The translations under genes were made by a program, and so were the position numbers. Below are positions 15,643 to 26,313 of a stretch of DNA of 64,000 nucleotides, piece after piece. This DNA is from Brevundimonas intermedia. GTDB taxonomy: Bacteria > Pseudomonadota > Alphaproteobacteria > Caulobacterales > Caulobacteraceae. The stretch is from contig NZ_SPVH01000006.1 in assembly GCF_004614235.1 (NCBI RefSeq), positions 868,001 through 932,000 of the forward strand, written 5' to 3'. The first letter of the stretch is position 1. Each line of letters begins with the position of its first letter. Under the pieces are notes generated by a model. That model did not search any database and was not told the origin of the DNA. It saw only the letters and a program-made list of their open reading frames with translations.

Positions 15643-16536
15643 TTGACCACCTCGACCGAGCCGCTCGCGTTTCAGGACCTGATCCTGACGCTCCACCGCT
15701 ACTGGGGCGAGCAGGGCTGCGCCATTCTTCAGCCCTATGATATCGAGGTCGGGGCCGGCACGCTGCACCCCGCCACCGTCCTGCGCGCGCTCGGCCCCAA
15801 GCCGTGGAAGGCCGCCTATGTCCAGCCCAGCCGCCGCCCCGGCGACGGCCGCTATGGCGAGAACCCCAACCGTCTCCAACACTATTACCAATACCAGGTC
15901 ATTCTGAAGCCGAACCCGGACAATCTTCAGGAACTGTATCTCGGCTCGCTGGCGGCGATCGGCATCGATCCGAAGCTGCACGACATCCGCTTCGTCGAGG
16001 ACGACTGGGAGAACCCGACCGTCGGGGCCTGGGGCCTGGGCTGGGAGGTCTGGTGCGACGGGATGGAGGTGACGCAGTTCACCTATTTCCAGGGCGTTGG
16101 CGGCATCGAGGTCGATGTGGTCTCAGGCGAGCTGACCTACGGGCTGGAGCGTCTGGCCATGTATGTCCAGGGCGTGGACAACGTCTACGATCTCAAGTTC
16201 ACCAAAGAAGGCCTGACCTATGGCGAGGTCTTCCTGGAGAACGAGCGCCAGCAGTCCGAGGCCAACTTCCACGGCTATGACGTGGACGGGCTGAAGCGCC
16301 GGTTCGAGGACATGGTCGCCGAGGTTTCGCGCCTGCTCGACATGCGCGGCCCGCAAAACCAGCCCCTGGTCCTGCCCGCCTATGACCAGGTGCTGAAGGC
16401 CAGCCACCTGTTCAACCTGATGGACGCCCGCGGCGCCATCGCCGTCGCCGAACGCCAGAGCTACATCGGCCACATCCGCGACCTCTGCAAAGCCTGCGCC
16501 CTGGCCTATGTCGAAAATGAAAAGGCCGCGTCGTGA
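15643..16536 (+). CDS. glyQ: glycyl-tRNA synthetase alpha subunit GlyQ
   Basis: Catalytic subunit of the bacterial alpha2-beta2 GlyRS that charges tRNA-Gly. It has 297 residues and the class II core opening [19 protein letters not shown], followed by [15 protein letters not shown] and [20 protein letters not shown], all diagnostic. The TTG start at 15643 is preferred: upstream in-frame starts at 15574 or 15601 lie in or before a terminator hairpin, and the protein then begins with the family-typical [10 protein letters not shown]. The stop overlaps the GTG of the next ORF (GTGA), so translation is coupled. Confidence 0.97.
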   Translation: MTTSTEPLAFQDLILTLHRYWGEQGCAILQPYDIEVGAGTLHPATVLRALGPKPWKAAYVQPSRRPGDGRYGENPNRLQHYYQYQVILKPNPDNLQELYLGSLAAIGIDPKLHDIRFVEDDWENPTVGAWGLGWEVWCDGMEVTQFTYFQGVGGIEVDVVSGELTYGLERLAMYVQGVDNVYDLKFTKEGLTYGEVFLENERQQSEANFHGYDVDGLKRRFEDMVAEVSRLLDMRGPQNQPLVLPAYDQVLKASHLFNLMDARGAIAVAERQSYIGHIRDLCKACALAYVENEKAAS

Positions 16537-16913
16537 GCACTGTTTCTGGAATCCTCTCCTTCGATCTGGCCGACATCAATCTGGAGCAGCACCCCGGCGA
16601 GGCGATCTCGCTGTTCTCCAGCGGCCGTGTGGAAATCGAAGGCCAGGAGTCGTGGGCCGAGGTTCGCATCGTCCGCCCCGCCGATGATCTCAGCAGCCAT
16701 CTGACTGCCCAGCCCGGCGGCTGGCGCGGCGTGGTCGTGGTCAGCGACAAGTGGTTCGGCATCCTGCAGAACGCCTTTTTGGCCCCGCGCCCCTTCCTGC
16801 TGAACATCGCCTTCAGCGCAGAGCCGGGTGCGGCCGACGCGCCGCTGGCCCTGCGGGACGTCGCCCTTACCCTGATGCGGTCTGCCGCCACGACCGAAGA
16901 GTCCGCCGACTGA
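16533..16913 (+). CDS. conserved-position hypothetical protein between glyQ and glyS
   Basis: A 126-residue protein of unknown function, starting with GTG in a GTGA overlap with the glyQ stop and ending in a TGATG overlap with the glyS start. It is acidic and soluble, with no signal peptide or membrane segment. Notable segments are [31 protein letters not shown] and a Trp-rich strand [15 protein letters not shown]. Tight coupling on both sides implies it is made stoichiometrically with GlyRS. I do not recognise a family; a role in GlyRS assembly is only a guess from position. Confidence 0.85.
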   Translation: MSTVSGILSFDLADINLEQHPGEAISLFSSGRVEIEGQESWAEVRIVRPADDLSSHLTAQPGGWRGVVVVSDKWFGILQNAFLAPRPFLLNIAFSAEPGAADAPLALRDVALTLMRSAATTEESAD

Positions 16914-19123
16914 TGCCCCAACTTCTTCTCGAAATCTTCTCCGAAGAAATCCCCGCCCGAATGCAGCAGGGCGCCGCGCGCGACCTGGAGCGCATGGTCT
17001 CCGACCGGCTGAAGGCCGCCGGCCTGACCTGGGACGCGCTGACGACCTATGCCGGTCCTCGCCGTCTGACCCTGGTGATCGACGGCTTGCCCGTCGCCAC
17101 GCCCGACCGCGAGGAAGAGGTCAAGGGCCCGCGCGCCTCGGCCCCGGAACAGGCGCTGGAAGGCTTCCTGCGCAAGACCGGCCTGACCCGCGATCAACTG
17201 ACCGAGCGCGACGGCGTCCTGTTCGCCGTCCTGTCGTCCAAGGGCCGCGCCACGACCGATCTGGTCGCGGAGACGGTGGACCATGTCGTCCGCACCTTCC
17301 CCTGGCCCAAGTCGATGCGCTGGGGCTCCGGAACCCTGCGCTGGGTCCGTCCGATCAAGCGCATCCTGTGCATCTTCGACGGCAAGGTCGTGCCGTTCGA
17401 GATCGACGGCATCCCATCCGATGCGATCACCGAGGGCCACCGCTTCATGGGCTCGGGCCAGCCGCTGAAGGTCAGCGACTTCGTCGACTACCGCGCCCAA
17501 CTGGAAAAGAATTTCGTCCTGATCGACGCAGCCGACCGCAAGCTGCGCATTCTGGAACAGGCCAAGGCCGCCTGCGCCGCGCGGGGTCTCGCCTTGGTCG
17601 ATGACGACGGCCTGCTGGACGAGGTGGCGGGTCTCGCCGAATGGCCGACCCCGATCCTGGGCGACATGGACCCGCAGTTCCTGGCCCTGCCGCCCGAGGT
17701 CGTGCGCCTGTCGATGAAGGTGCATCAGAAGTATTTCGCCGTCCGCGATCCGTCAAAAGACGGCCTGGCCCCGAACTTCCTGGTCGTCGCCAATGTCGAG
17801 GCCACCGACGGCGGCAAGGCCCTGGCCGCCGGCAACAGCCGCGTCCTGTCCGCCCGTCTGAACGACGCCCGCTTCTTCTGGGATGAGGACCAGAAGGTCG
17901 GCTTCGACGCCTGGAACGCCAAACTGTCCGGCGTCACTTTCCACGCCAAACTGGGCACGCTGGCCGAACGCGTCGAGCGCATCGCGGCGCTTGCCCGCGA
18001 AATCGCGCCCCTGGTCGGCGCCGACGCCGACGAAGCCGAGATGGCGGCGCGCCTGTCCAAGGCCGACCTGCTGTCGGGCATGGTCAGCGAGTTCCCGGAA
18101 CTGCAGGGGATCATGGGCGGCTATTACGCCCGCCTCGCCGGTCACTCCGACGCCGTGGCCGACGCCGTCCGCGACCACTACAAGCCGCAAGGCCCCGCCG
18201 ACACGGTTCCGACCGCGCCCGTCACCGTCGCCGTCGCCCTGGCCGATAAGCTGGACACCCTGGTCGGCTTCTTCGCCATCGACGAAAAGCCCACAGGATC
18301 GAAGGACCCGTTCGCGCTGCGGAGAGCGGCGTTGGGTGTGATCCGGTTGATGCTGGAGAACGGTGTCCGGGTGAGCATTGAACGACAGTCAATTCATGCT
18401 GGCCGCCGTTTGATGGCTCAATTGCTAAACTCGGCCGAAGCGCACGTGAGCGGACGTTTGGACTTCCTGCGCTCAACTGGTGACTTGTCGGACGACGGTT
18501 TGTTGCAGCAGCTAACCGCGTTGTCGGCAAAGGCTGCCGGCTTGTTGGGCGTCCAAACTGTTGACCAGACGCCGCCCGTTGAATGGGAACTACAACGTAG
18601 CTCTGGTTTGATGGCCTTCTTCGCCGACCGCCTGACCGTACTCCTGCGCGACCGGGGGCAGCGCCACGACCTTGTCGCCGCCGTCTTCGCCCTGGGCGAC
18701 GACGACCTCGTTCGCATCGTGCGCCGCGTGGAAGCGCTGGCCGCCTTCCTCGCCACGGACGATGGGGCCAATCTGTTGGCCGGCTACAAGCGCGCCTCCA
18801 ACATCCTGCGCGCCGAGGAGAAGAAGGGGCCTGTCCCGACCGGCATGGTCCAGACCGGCCTGCCGAACCAGCCCGAGCCCGAGACCGTCCTGGCCTTCGC
18901 CGTCGGCGCCGCCCGCACCGCCGTCGAGGCCGCGCTGGAAACCGAGGACTTCGCCGCCGCCATGACGGCCCTGGCCCGGCTGCGGGCGCCGGTGGACCGG
19001 TTCTTCGAGGACGTGTTGGTCAACTCCGACGTCCCCGCCGAACGCGACAACCGCCTGAAGCTGCTGGGCCAAGTGCGCGACGTGATGGGCCGGGTGGCGG
19101 ACTTCGGTCAGATCGCGGGCTGA
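16913..19123 (+). CDS. glyS: glycyl-tRNA synthetase beta subunit GlyS
   Basis: The 736-residue beta subunit, which binds and positions tRNA-Gly. It opens [18 protein letters not shown], the family signature. Conserved segments MRWGSGTLRWVRPIKRIL, LSMKVHQKYFAV and KPTGSKDPFALRRAALGVIRL are all present. The C-terminal anticodon-binding-like region contains RRVEALAAFLA and FFEDVLVN. The start overlaps the previous stop (TGATG). It is somewhat long for the family: residues of about 470-566 (bases 18320-18610) have AT-richer, TTG-dominated codons unlike the rest of the gene. The reading frame is intact throughout. Confidence 0.96.
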   Translation: MPQLLLEIFSEEIPARMQQGAARDLERMVSDRLKAAGLTWDALTTYAGPRRLTLVIDGLPVATPDREEEVKGPRASAPEQALEGFLRKTGLTRDQLTERDGVLFAVLSSKGRATTDLVAETVDHVVRTFPWPKSMRWGSGTLRWVRPIKRILCIFDGKVVPFEIDGIPSDAITEGHRFMGSGQPLKVSDFVDYRAQLEKNFVLIDAADRKLRILEQAKAACAARGLALVDDDGLLDEVAGLAEWPTPILGDMDPQFLALPPEVVRLSMKVHQKYFAVRDPSKDGLAPNFLVVANVEATDGGKALAAGNSRVLSARLNDARFFWDEDQKVGFDAWNAKLSGVTFHAKLGTLAERVERIAALAREIAPLVGADADEAEMAARLSKADLLSGMVSEFPELQGIMGGYYARLAGHSDAVADAVRDHYKPQGPADTVPTAPVTVAVALADKLDTLVGFFAIDEKPTGSKDPFALRRAALGVIRLMLENGVRVSIERQSIHAGRRLMAQLLNSAEAHVSGRLDFLRSTGDLSDDGLLQQLTALSAKAAGLLGVQTVDQTPPVEWELQRSSGLMAFFADRLTVLLRDRGQRHDLVAAVFALGDDDLVRIVRRVEALAAFLATDDGANLLAGYKRASNILRAEEKKGPVPTGMVQTGLPNQPEPETVLAFAVGAARTAVEAALETEDFAAAMTALARLRAPVDRFFEDVLVNSDVPAERDNRLKLLGQVRDVMGRVADFGQIAG

Positions 19124-19461
19124 TCCTTCACCTCCCCGTCGGCGAAGGCCGACGGGGAGGACAGGCGATCGCGTCAGCGAGCGCCAGGTGGGGGCGACGG
19201 GGGTGTCTGAAGCTGTCGTGGTCATCACCATTGTCGGAATCGCCCCCTCCTGATCGCTGCGCGATCTGTCCTCCCCACGCGCCTTCGCGCGCGGGGAGGT
19301 GAGGCGGCGCGGCCTCTCCGGGCGAGCTGTCAAGAAACCGGTTACCCCCTCACGCATTGTTACATCCGCCATGGTCAAGCCGGTTCCTCCGCGCTAGATC
19401 GTGCTGCATGTGCGAGCGGGGGCAACCTGCCGGACGATCCGAAAAGCTCAGGGACTGCAAT
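19124..19461 (+). other. 338-bp intergenic region glyS-ppdK, repeat plus ppdK leader
   Basis: No ORF. A hairpin repeat fills 19128-19302. The remaining 160 bp should hold the ppdK promoter; a CCGGTT motif preceded by TCAAG occurs twice (near 19330 and 19376). I could not single out a convincing promoter. Confidence 0.6.
19128..19302 (+). repeat. dispersed hairpin repeat after glyS
   Basis: The outer ends TCACCTCCCC and GGGGAGGTGA are complementary. Each end is itself a hairpin (CGTCGGCGAAGGCCGACG on the left, CGCGCCTTCGCGCGCG on the right). It is of the same general kind as the elements at 28436, 51854 and 53143 but differs in sequence. Confidence 0.8.
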
Positions 19462-22140
<2,679 letters not shown>

Positions 22141-22163
22141 GCCTTCTGCACAGCAGGATCATG

Positions 22164-22200
22164 AAAAGGGCGGCCTCTACAGAGGCCGCCCTTTTTCTTT
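22164..22200 (+). terminator. intrinsic terminator after ppdK
   Basis: A near-perfect long stem (AAAAGGGCGGCCTCT at 22164-22178 with its complement from 22181) is followed by TTTTTCTTT. Confidence 0.93.
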
Positions 22201-22368
22201 GTCACAAAACCGCCAACCTTGGCGGAACGACGTATGTGTCCCTGCGTCCACAGGCATTCGTAGTGTTTCGCAGCCTCTGGAACAGATGAAGCCCTGACCT
22301 ATTTAAGCTGTCGCTGGATGGGGCTGATGATCGGTTTGGTCATCACATCTAGGAGTTAATAAGAAACA

Positions 22369-22896
22369 ATGCGTAACATTCTTCTCGCCGCCGTCGCCGT
22401 TTCCGCAATCGCTGCTCCAGCCTTTGCTCAAACCAATCCCGAGCCGCGCGGTTACGGCTCGCTGGGCTACACTCATCTTGAAGGCGACGCTGCAACGACG
22501 GGCGCCGTTACGGGTCGTCTGGGCGTAAACCTGAACCGTTACATCGCCGTCGAGACTGAAGCCTCGGTCGGTGTGAAGGACGACGACTTCACCGCTGCGG
22601 GCGTCGATGGCTCGATCAAGCATGAGTGGGACGCCGCCGGTTATGTGGTCGGCAAATATCCGGTGGGCGACAAGCTGGAGCTGTTTGCGCGCGGCGGCTA
22701 CGGCCACACCGAGCTGAAGCAGGAGTTCCCGGGCGCCAACACCGACGTGGGCGGCGACAGCTGGAACTACGGCGCCGGCGCCAACTACTACCTGGATGGC
22801 GTGAACGGTGTGCGGGCCGACTGGACGCGTCGCGACTACCGTGACGATGCGGGCGAGGCCGACGCCTATTCGGTCAGCTACATCCGTCGCTTCTGA
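22369..22896 (+). CDS. OmpA-like beta-barrel outer-membrane protein
   Basis: A 175-residue protein with a signal peptide (MRNILLAAVAVSAIAAPAFAQ) and an eight-strand barrel pattern: alternating residues such as GYGSLGYTHLEG, TGRLGVNLNRYIAVETEAS, LELFARGGYGHTEL and NYGAGANYYL. The C-terminal residue is Phe (YSVSYIRRF), the outer-membrane insertion signal. It resembles the small surface porin-like proteins (Omp25/OmpA N-domain, OMP_b-brl) of alphaproteobacteria. AGGAG at 22351 is rather far from the ATG. It is monocistronic. Function is unknown; a structural or adhesion role is likely. Confidence 0.88.
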   Translation: MRNILLAAVAVSAIAAPAFAQTNPEPRGYGSLGYTHLEGDAATTGAVTGRLGVNLNRYIAVETEASVGVKDDDFTAAGVDGSIKHEWDAAGYVVGKYPVGDKLELFARGGYGHTELKQEFPGANTDVGGDSWNYGAGANYYLDGVNGVRADWTRRDYRDDAGEADAYSVSYIRRF

Positions 22897-22920
22897 TCTT
22901 TAGGGTCAGCTAGAACGACG

Positions 22921-22950
22921 AAGGCGCGCTCCGTAAGGGGCGCGCCTTTC
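22921..22950. terminator. hairpin between convergent genes
   Basis: The stem AAGGCGCGC (22921-22929) pairs with GCGCGCCTT (22940-22948), followed by only three T on the + strand. It probably ends the OMP transcript and, read the other way, the convergent 86-aa gene. Confidence 0.55.
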
Positions 22951-22968
22951 GCGTTCAGGACAATGATG

Positions 22969-23229
22969 TCAGGCGAAGTCGCCCGCGAGGGCCCAGCGCT
23001 GCGAGCCTTCGCCGAACGGACGCACGAACCAGTCGCGGTACTGTTCGAAGGTCTCGATGATCTTCTGGCGCAGATCGGGCGGATTCACCGCCTCGCCGCG
23101 CTGACGTTTCATCGCCGCGACGCAATCGACCACCATATTCTGGTGGGCCGAACCGCCCATGCTCTTCAGCACGGCGGCGATATCCTTGGCCAAGCTTTCC
23201 AGCACCTGCTTCGGTGTCATGTGAGCCAT
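22969..23229 (-). CDS. hypothetical protein (86 aa)
   Basis: A small soluble protein starting MAHMTPKQVLESLAKDIAAVLKSM, with AGGGGA upstream of the ATG at 23229. The sequence is helical and basic in the middle (CVAAMKRQRGEAVNPPDL), followed by IIETFEQYRDWFVRPFGEG. No signal peptide or known motif is visible. A longer in-frame extension to 23472 was rejected because it runs through the divergent promoter region into the Ste24 gene. Function is unknown. Confidence 0.75.
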   Translation of the reverse strand: MAHMTPKQVLESLAKDIAAVLKSMGGSAHQNMVVDCVAAMKRQRGEAVNPPDLRQKIIETFEQYRDWFVRPFGEGSQRWALAGDFA

Positions 23230-23373
23230 CTGGGAGATCCCCTGTTCTCGACAATCGAATGCGTTGCAAAATACTGTGACAGTTTCAAGCGTGACGGCGC
23301 AAGAATCATCATGGATGGGAATTAACCTGACATAACGCGGGTCACGCGCTTTGGTTCTCTTAAGGGAGAAACC

Positions 23374-24567
23374 ATGAAGAATTTCGATCCGGCGGTCGCC
23401 ACGGCCCAGTGGCTCGCGACCCTGTCGCCTCAAGAGACGGCCCGCGCCGTCGCCTATACCCACGGATCGCACTGGCTGATCCTGTGGAGTTTCCTGGTTT
23501 CGGCCCTGGTCGCCTGGATCATCGTGCGCACCGGCCTACTGGTCGCCATTCGCAGCCGGATCGAGCGCCGCCGTCGCCGGCCGCTGATGGCCAGTTTCGC
23601 CGTCGCCCTGGTCTATTCGGTCATGAGCTGGGTTCTGACCCTGCCGTGGTCGATCTATGAAAGCTGGTATCGCGAGAAACAGTATGGCCTGAGCAGCCAG
23701 GCCCTGGGCGGCTGGCTGGGCGAGGCGGCGATCGGGGCGGCCATCTCGGTCGTCGTGACCGCGCTGCTGCTGGTCGCCATCTACGCCCTGATCCGGCGCG
23801 CGCGAAAGTTGTGGTGGGCCTGGGCGTCCGGGGTGACGGCGGCCTTCATCGTCATCGGCCTGGTGATCTCGCCCCTGGTGATCGAGCCGATCTTCAACAC
23901 CTATACGCCTGCGCCGAACGGCCCGGTGCGCGACGCCGTCGTGGCGCTGGCCAAACAGACCGGCACGCCGTCGGACAAGATCTTCATCTACGACGGCTCC
24001 AAACAGTCCGACCGCTACACCGCCAACGTCTCGGGCCTGTTCGGCACGGCGCGCGTGGCGATGAGCGACACTATGTTCAAACAGAACGCGGACCTGGCCG
24101 AGGTGCGCGGCGTCGTCGGCCATGAAATGGGCCACTATGTTCACGCCCATGTCCTTTGGATGGTCGGGGTGTTGGTGCTTCTGTCGGCCCTGGCCTTCTG
24201 GCTGACGGATCGGCTTTATCCGCTGGCGCATCGCCTGCTGAGGGCAGATCGGGTGGGCGACATCGCCGATCCCGCCGGCCTGCCGGTGCTGGCCCTGGTC
24301 CTGGCCTTCCTGGGCGTGCTCGCCACCCCGGTTTTCGCCACGATGACGCGGACGATGGAGGAAGACGCCGACCAGTTCTCGCTGGTCCACGCCAATGAAC
24401 CCGACGGCCTGGCCAAGGCCCTGATCAAGACCGCCGAATACCGCGCCCCGTCGCCCTCGGCGGTCGAGGAGTTCCTGTTCTACGATCACCCCAGCGTCGA
24501 GAACCGCGTCCGTCGGGCGATGGAATGGAAGGCGACGCATTCGCCGGGGCAACCGCCCAGGCCGTGA
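23374..24567 (+). CDS. M48 family membrane metalloprotease (Ste24/CAAX protease 1 type)
   Basis: A 397-residue integral-membrane zinc protease. Several membrane helices precede the zinc motif HEMGH at residues 250-254 (VVGHEMGHYVHAH). The third ligand is Glu in MEEDADQFSLVHANEPDG. The segment SDRYTANVSGLFGTARVAMSDTMF is characteristic of the Ste24 group, which cleaves membrane or isoprenylated proteins in eukaryotes. In bacteria it is thought to act in envelope protein quality control. AAGGGAG precedes the ATG. A terminator follows closely. Membership is firm; substrate is unknown. Confidence 0.93.
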   Translation: MKNFDPAVATAQWLATLSPQETARAVAYTHGSHWLILWSFLVSALVAWIIVRTGLLVAIRSRIERRRRRPLMASFAVALVYSVMSWVLTLPWSIYESWYREKQYGLSSQALGGWLGEAAIGAAISVVVTALLLVAIYALIRRARKLWWAWASGVTAAFIVIGLVISPLVIEPIFNTYTPAPNGPVRDAVVALAKQTGTPSDKIFIYDGSKQSDRYTANVSGLFGTARVAMSDTMFKQNADLAEVRGVVGHEMGHYVHAHVLWMVGVLVLLSALAFWLTDRLYPLAHRLLRADRVGDIADPAGLPVLALVLAFLGVLATPVFATMTRTMEEDADQFSLVHANEPDGLAKALIKTAEYRAPSPSAVEEFLFYDHPSVENRVRRAMEWKATHSPGQPPRP

Positions 24568-24574
24568 GGCATTG

Positions 24575-24603
24575 AAGGCTCCGCCATCCAGCGGAGCTTT
24601 TTT
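24575..24603 (+). terminator. intrinsic terminator between the M48 protease and DoxX genes
   Basis: A stem of about ten base pairs (24575-24584 with 24591-24600, core GGCTCCGC) is followed by TTTTTT, ending three bases before the DoxX ATG. Confidence 0.85.
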
Positions 24604-24606
24604 CTG

Positions 24607-25068
24607 ATGATCGACCTCTATCGCAGCTTCGGCCTGGGCATCCCGGCGCTGATGGACATTGCGCCCCTGATCGCGCGGGTCGTGGTCGGGGGGATGTTCT
24701 TCCTGTCCGGCTTCTACAAGCTGTTCACCCCGGCCCAGGCCGAGAAGATGCAGAAGACGATGGTCGAGGCCGGCATCGCCGCGCCACGCCAGACCGCCCG
24801 GTTCGTCTCGGTGTGCGAGTTCGCCTTCGGCGCCCTGCTGATCATGGGCCTGTTCACCAGCCTGGCGGCGCTGGTGCTGCTGATCATTAGCCTGGTCGCC
24901 CTGGTGACGGTGGCGTCAAAATCGGTCGAGGGGACCAGCTTCGGCTATCGCCTCTCCAGCTATTTCGACCTGCCGGAGACCCTGCTGATGGTGATCCTGA
25001 TCTGGCTGATCGCCAATGGGCCGGGGCTGTGGAGCCTGGACTTCGTCCTGTTCCTGCCCCGGCTCTAG
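24607..25068 (+). CDS. DoxX family membrane protein
   Basis: A 153-residue protein with four predicted membrane helices (ARVVVGGMFFLSGFYKLF, FVSVCEFAFGALLIMGLF, ALVLLIISLVALVTVAS, LLMVILIWLIANGPG) and the DoxX opening LIARVVVGG..F..SG..KL. Bacterial DoxX proteins are quinone- or redox-linked inner-membrane proteins of mostly unknown role. The ATG at 24607 is only a few bases after a terminator T-run and lacks a ribosome site. The in-frame ATG at 24652 (MDIAPLIARVVV) would also give a complete first helix and is a real alternative start. Confidence 0.82.
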   Translation: MIDLYRSFGLGIPALMDIAPLIARVVVGGMFFLSGFYKLFTPAQAEKMQKTMVEAGIAAPRQTARFVSVCEFAFGALLIMGLFTSLAALVLLIISLVALVTVASKSVEGTSFGYRLSSYFDLPETLLMVILIWLIANGPGLWSLDFVLFLPRL

Positions 25069-25071
25069 GAG

Positions 25072-26223
25072 TTAGGCGCGCTTTCTGACGAAGACCGTCC
25101 CGGCGGAATAGCCGGCGCCGAAACTGCAGATTAGGCCCGTGTCGCCCGCCTCGAACCCGTCGTTGTGCAGGTGGAAGGCGATGATCGAGCCCGCCGAGGA
25201 GGTATTGGCGTAGTCGTCCAGGATGATGACGTTTTCGTCCGCCGAGGGCTCGCGGCCCAGCACCTTCTTGCCGATCATGGTATTCATGTTGATGTTGGCC
25301 TGGTGCAGCCACAGCCGCTTCAGCGCGTGCGGATCGAGGCCCAGTTCGCCGGCGTGATCCACGATCATGTCCGACACCATCGGCACCACGTCGCGGAAGA
25401 CCTTGCGGCCCTGCTGGATGAACAGCTTGTCGTTCTGGACGCTGTCGTCGGCGGCCGGCGTGTCCAGATGCGCGGTGTCGCGCGCATTGCGGTTCAGGAA
25501 GCCGAAGTTGTTGCGGATATTGTTCGAGAAGGTGGTCTTCAGCCGTGTGCCCAATACGTCCCAGCCGCCCGGTCCCGCCGTCTCTGACGATTCCACGATC
25601 ACCGCCGTCGCCACGTCGCCGAAGATGAAATGGCTGTCGCGGTCGGTGAAGTTCAGGTGGGCCGAACAGACCTCGGGGTTGACCATCAGCACCGCCTTGA
25701 CCGAGCCGCCAGCGATGAAGTCCGTCGCCGTCTTGATGCCGAAGGTCGCCGAGCTGCACGCCACGTTCATGTCGAAGGCGAAACCCTCGATCCCCAGAGC
25801 CTGCTGCACCTCGATGGCCATGGCGGGATAGGCGCGCTGCATGTTGGAGGCGGCGCACAGGACGGCGCCGATCTCGCTGACCGGCTTGCCCCAGGCCTCG
25901 ATCGCCTGGCGGGCGGCCTTGACCGCCATTTCGGCCAGGATGGAAATCTCGTCGTTGGAGCGTTCGGCCAGGTTCGGGGCCATCCGCTCGGGGTCGATGA
26001 TCCCGGCCTTGTCCAGCACGAACCGGCTCTTGATGCCCGACGCTTTTTCGATGAACTCGGGCGAGGAATGGGCCTTGGCCTCCAGTTCGCCGGCCTCGAT
26101 CTGGGCGGCGTGGCGGGCGTTCCAGCCGTCGGCCCAGGCGTTGTAGCTGTCGACCAGCTCGGCGTTGGAGACCGACTGTTCGGGGGTGAAGAGGCCGGTG
26201 GCGGCGATCACTGCATTCGACAC
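25072..26223 (-). CDS. beta-ketoacyl-ACP synthase III-like (FabH family)
   Basis: A 383-residue thiolase-fold enzyme. The catalytic triad is visible: Cys156 in NVACSSAT, His307 in LHQANIN and Asn340 in DYANTSSAG. It is about 60 residues longer than housekeeping FabH, through an N-terminal insert (WNARHAAQIEAGELEA) and a mid-protein one (LDTPAADDSVQNDK). This matches the longer FabH-like group that uses longer acyl starters or acts in secondary lipid synthesis. The ATG at 26223 is set by the family start (VIAATGLFTP). No fatty-acid genes are next to it. The exact substrate is unknown. Confidence 0.9.
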   Translation of the reverse strand: MSNAVIAATGLFTPEQSVSNAELVDSYNAWADGWNARHAAQIEAGELEAKAHSSPEFIEKASGIKSRFVLDKAGIIDPERMAPNLAERSNDEISILAEMAVKAARQAIEAWGKPVSEIGAVLCAASNMQRAYPAMAIEVQQALGIEGFAFDMNVACSSATFGIKTATDFIAGGSVKAVLMVNPEVCSAHLNFTDRDSHFIFGDVATAVIVESSETAGPGGWDVLGTRLKTTFSNNIRNNFGFLNRNARDTAHLDTPAADDSVQNDKLFIQQGRKVFRDVVPMVSDMIVDHAGELGLDPHALKRLWLHQANINMNTMIGKKVLGREPSADENVIILDDYANTSSAGSIIAFHLHNDGFEAGDTGLICSFGAGYSAGTVFVRKRA

Positions 26224-26313
26224 TTTGTGGTTCCTATCGCTCGACGCGCGGCGTCTCGCTGCTTGAGGATGTCTTGGTCTGCTTGAGGACAGTCCGTTTC
26301 CTATCAGAACGCG

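Noticed and set aside
15531..15643. T-box or glycine riboswitch before glyQ
   Set aside because: The spacer is too short, and neither the T-box sequence nor glycine-aptamer motifs are present; only a terminator hairpin is seen.
22969..23472. 167-aa version of the small minus-strand gene before the M48 protease
   Set aside because: The first 81 residues lie in the divergent promoter and inside the protease gene; the start at 23229 has a ribosome site.
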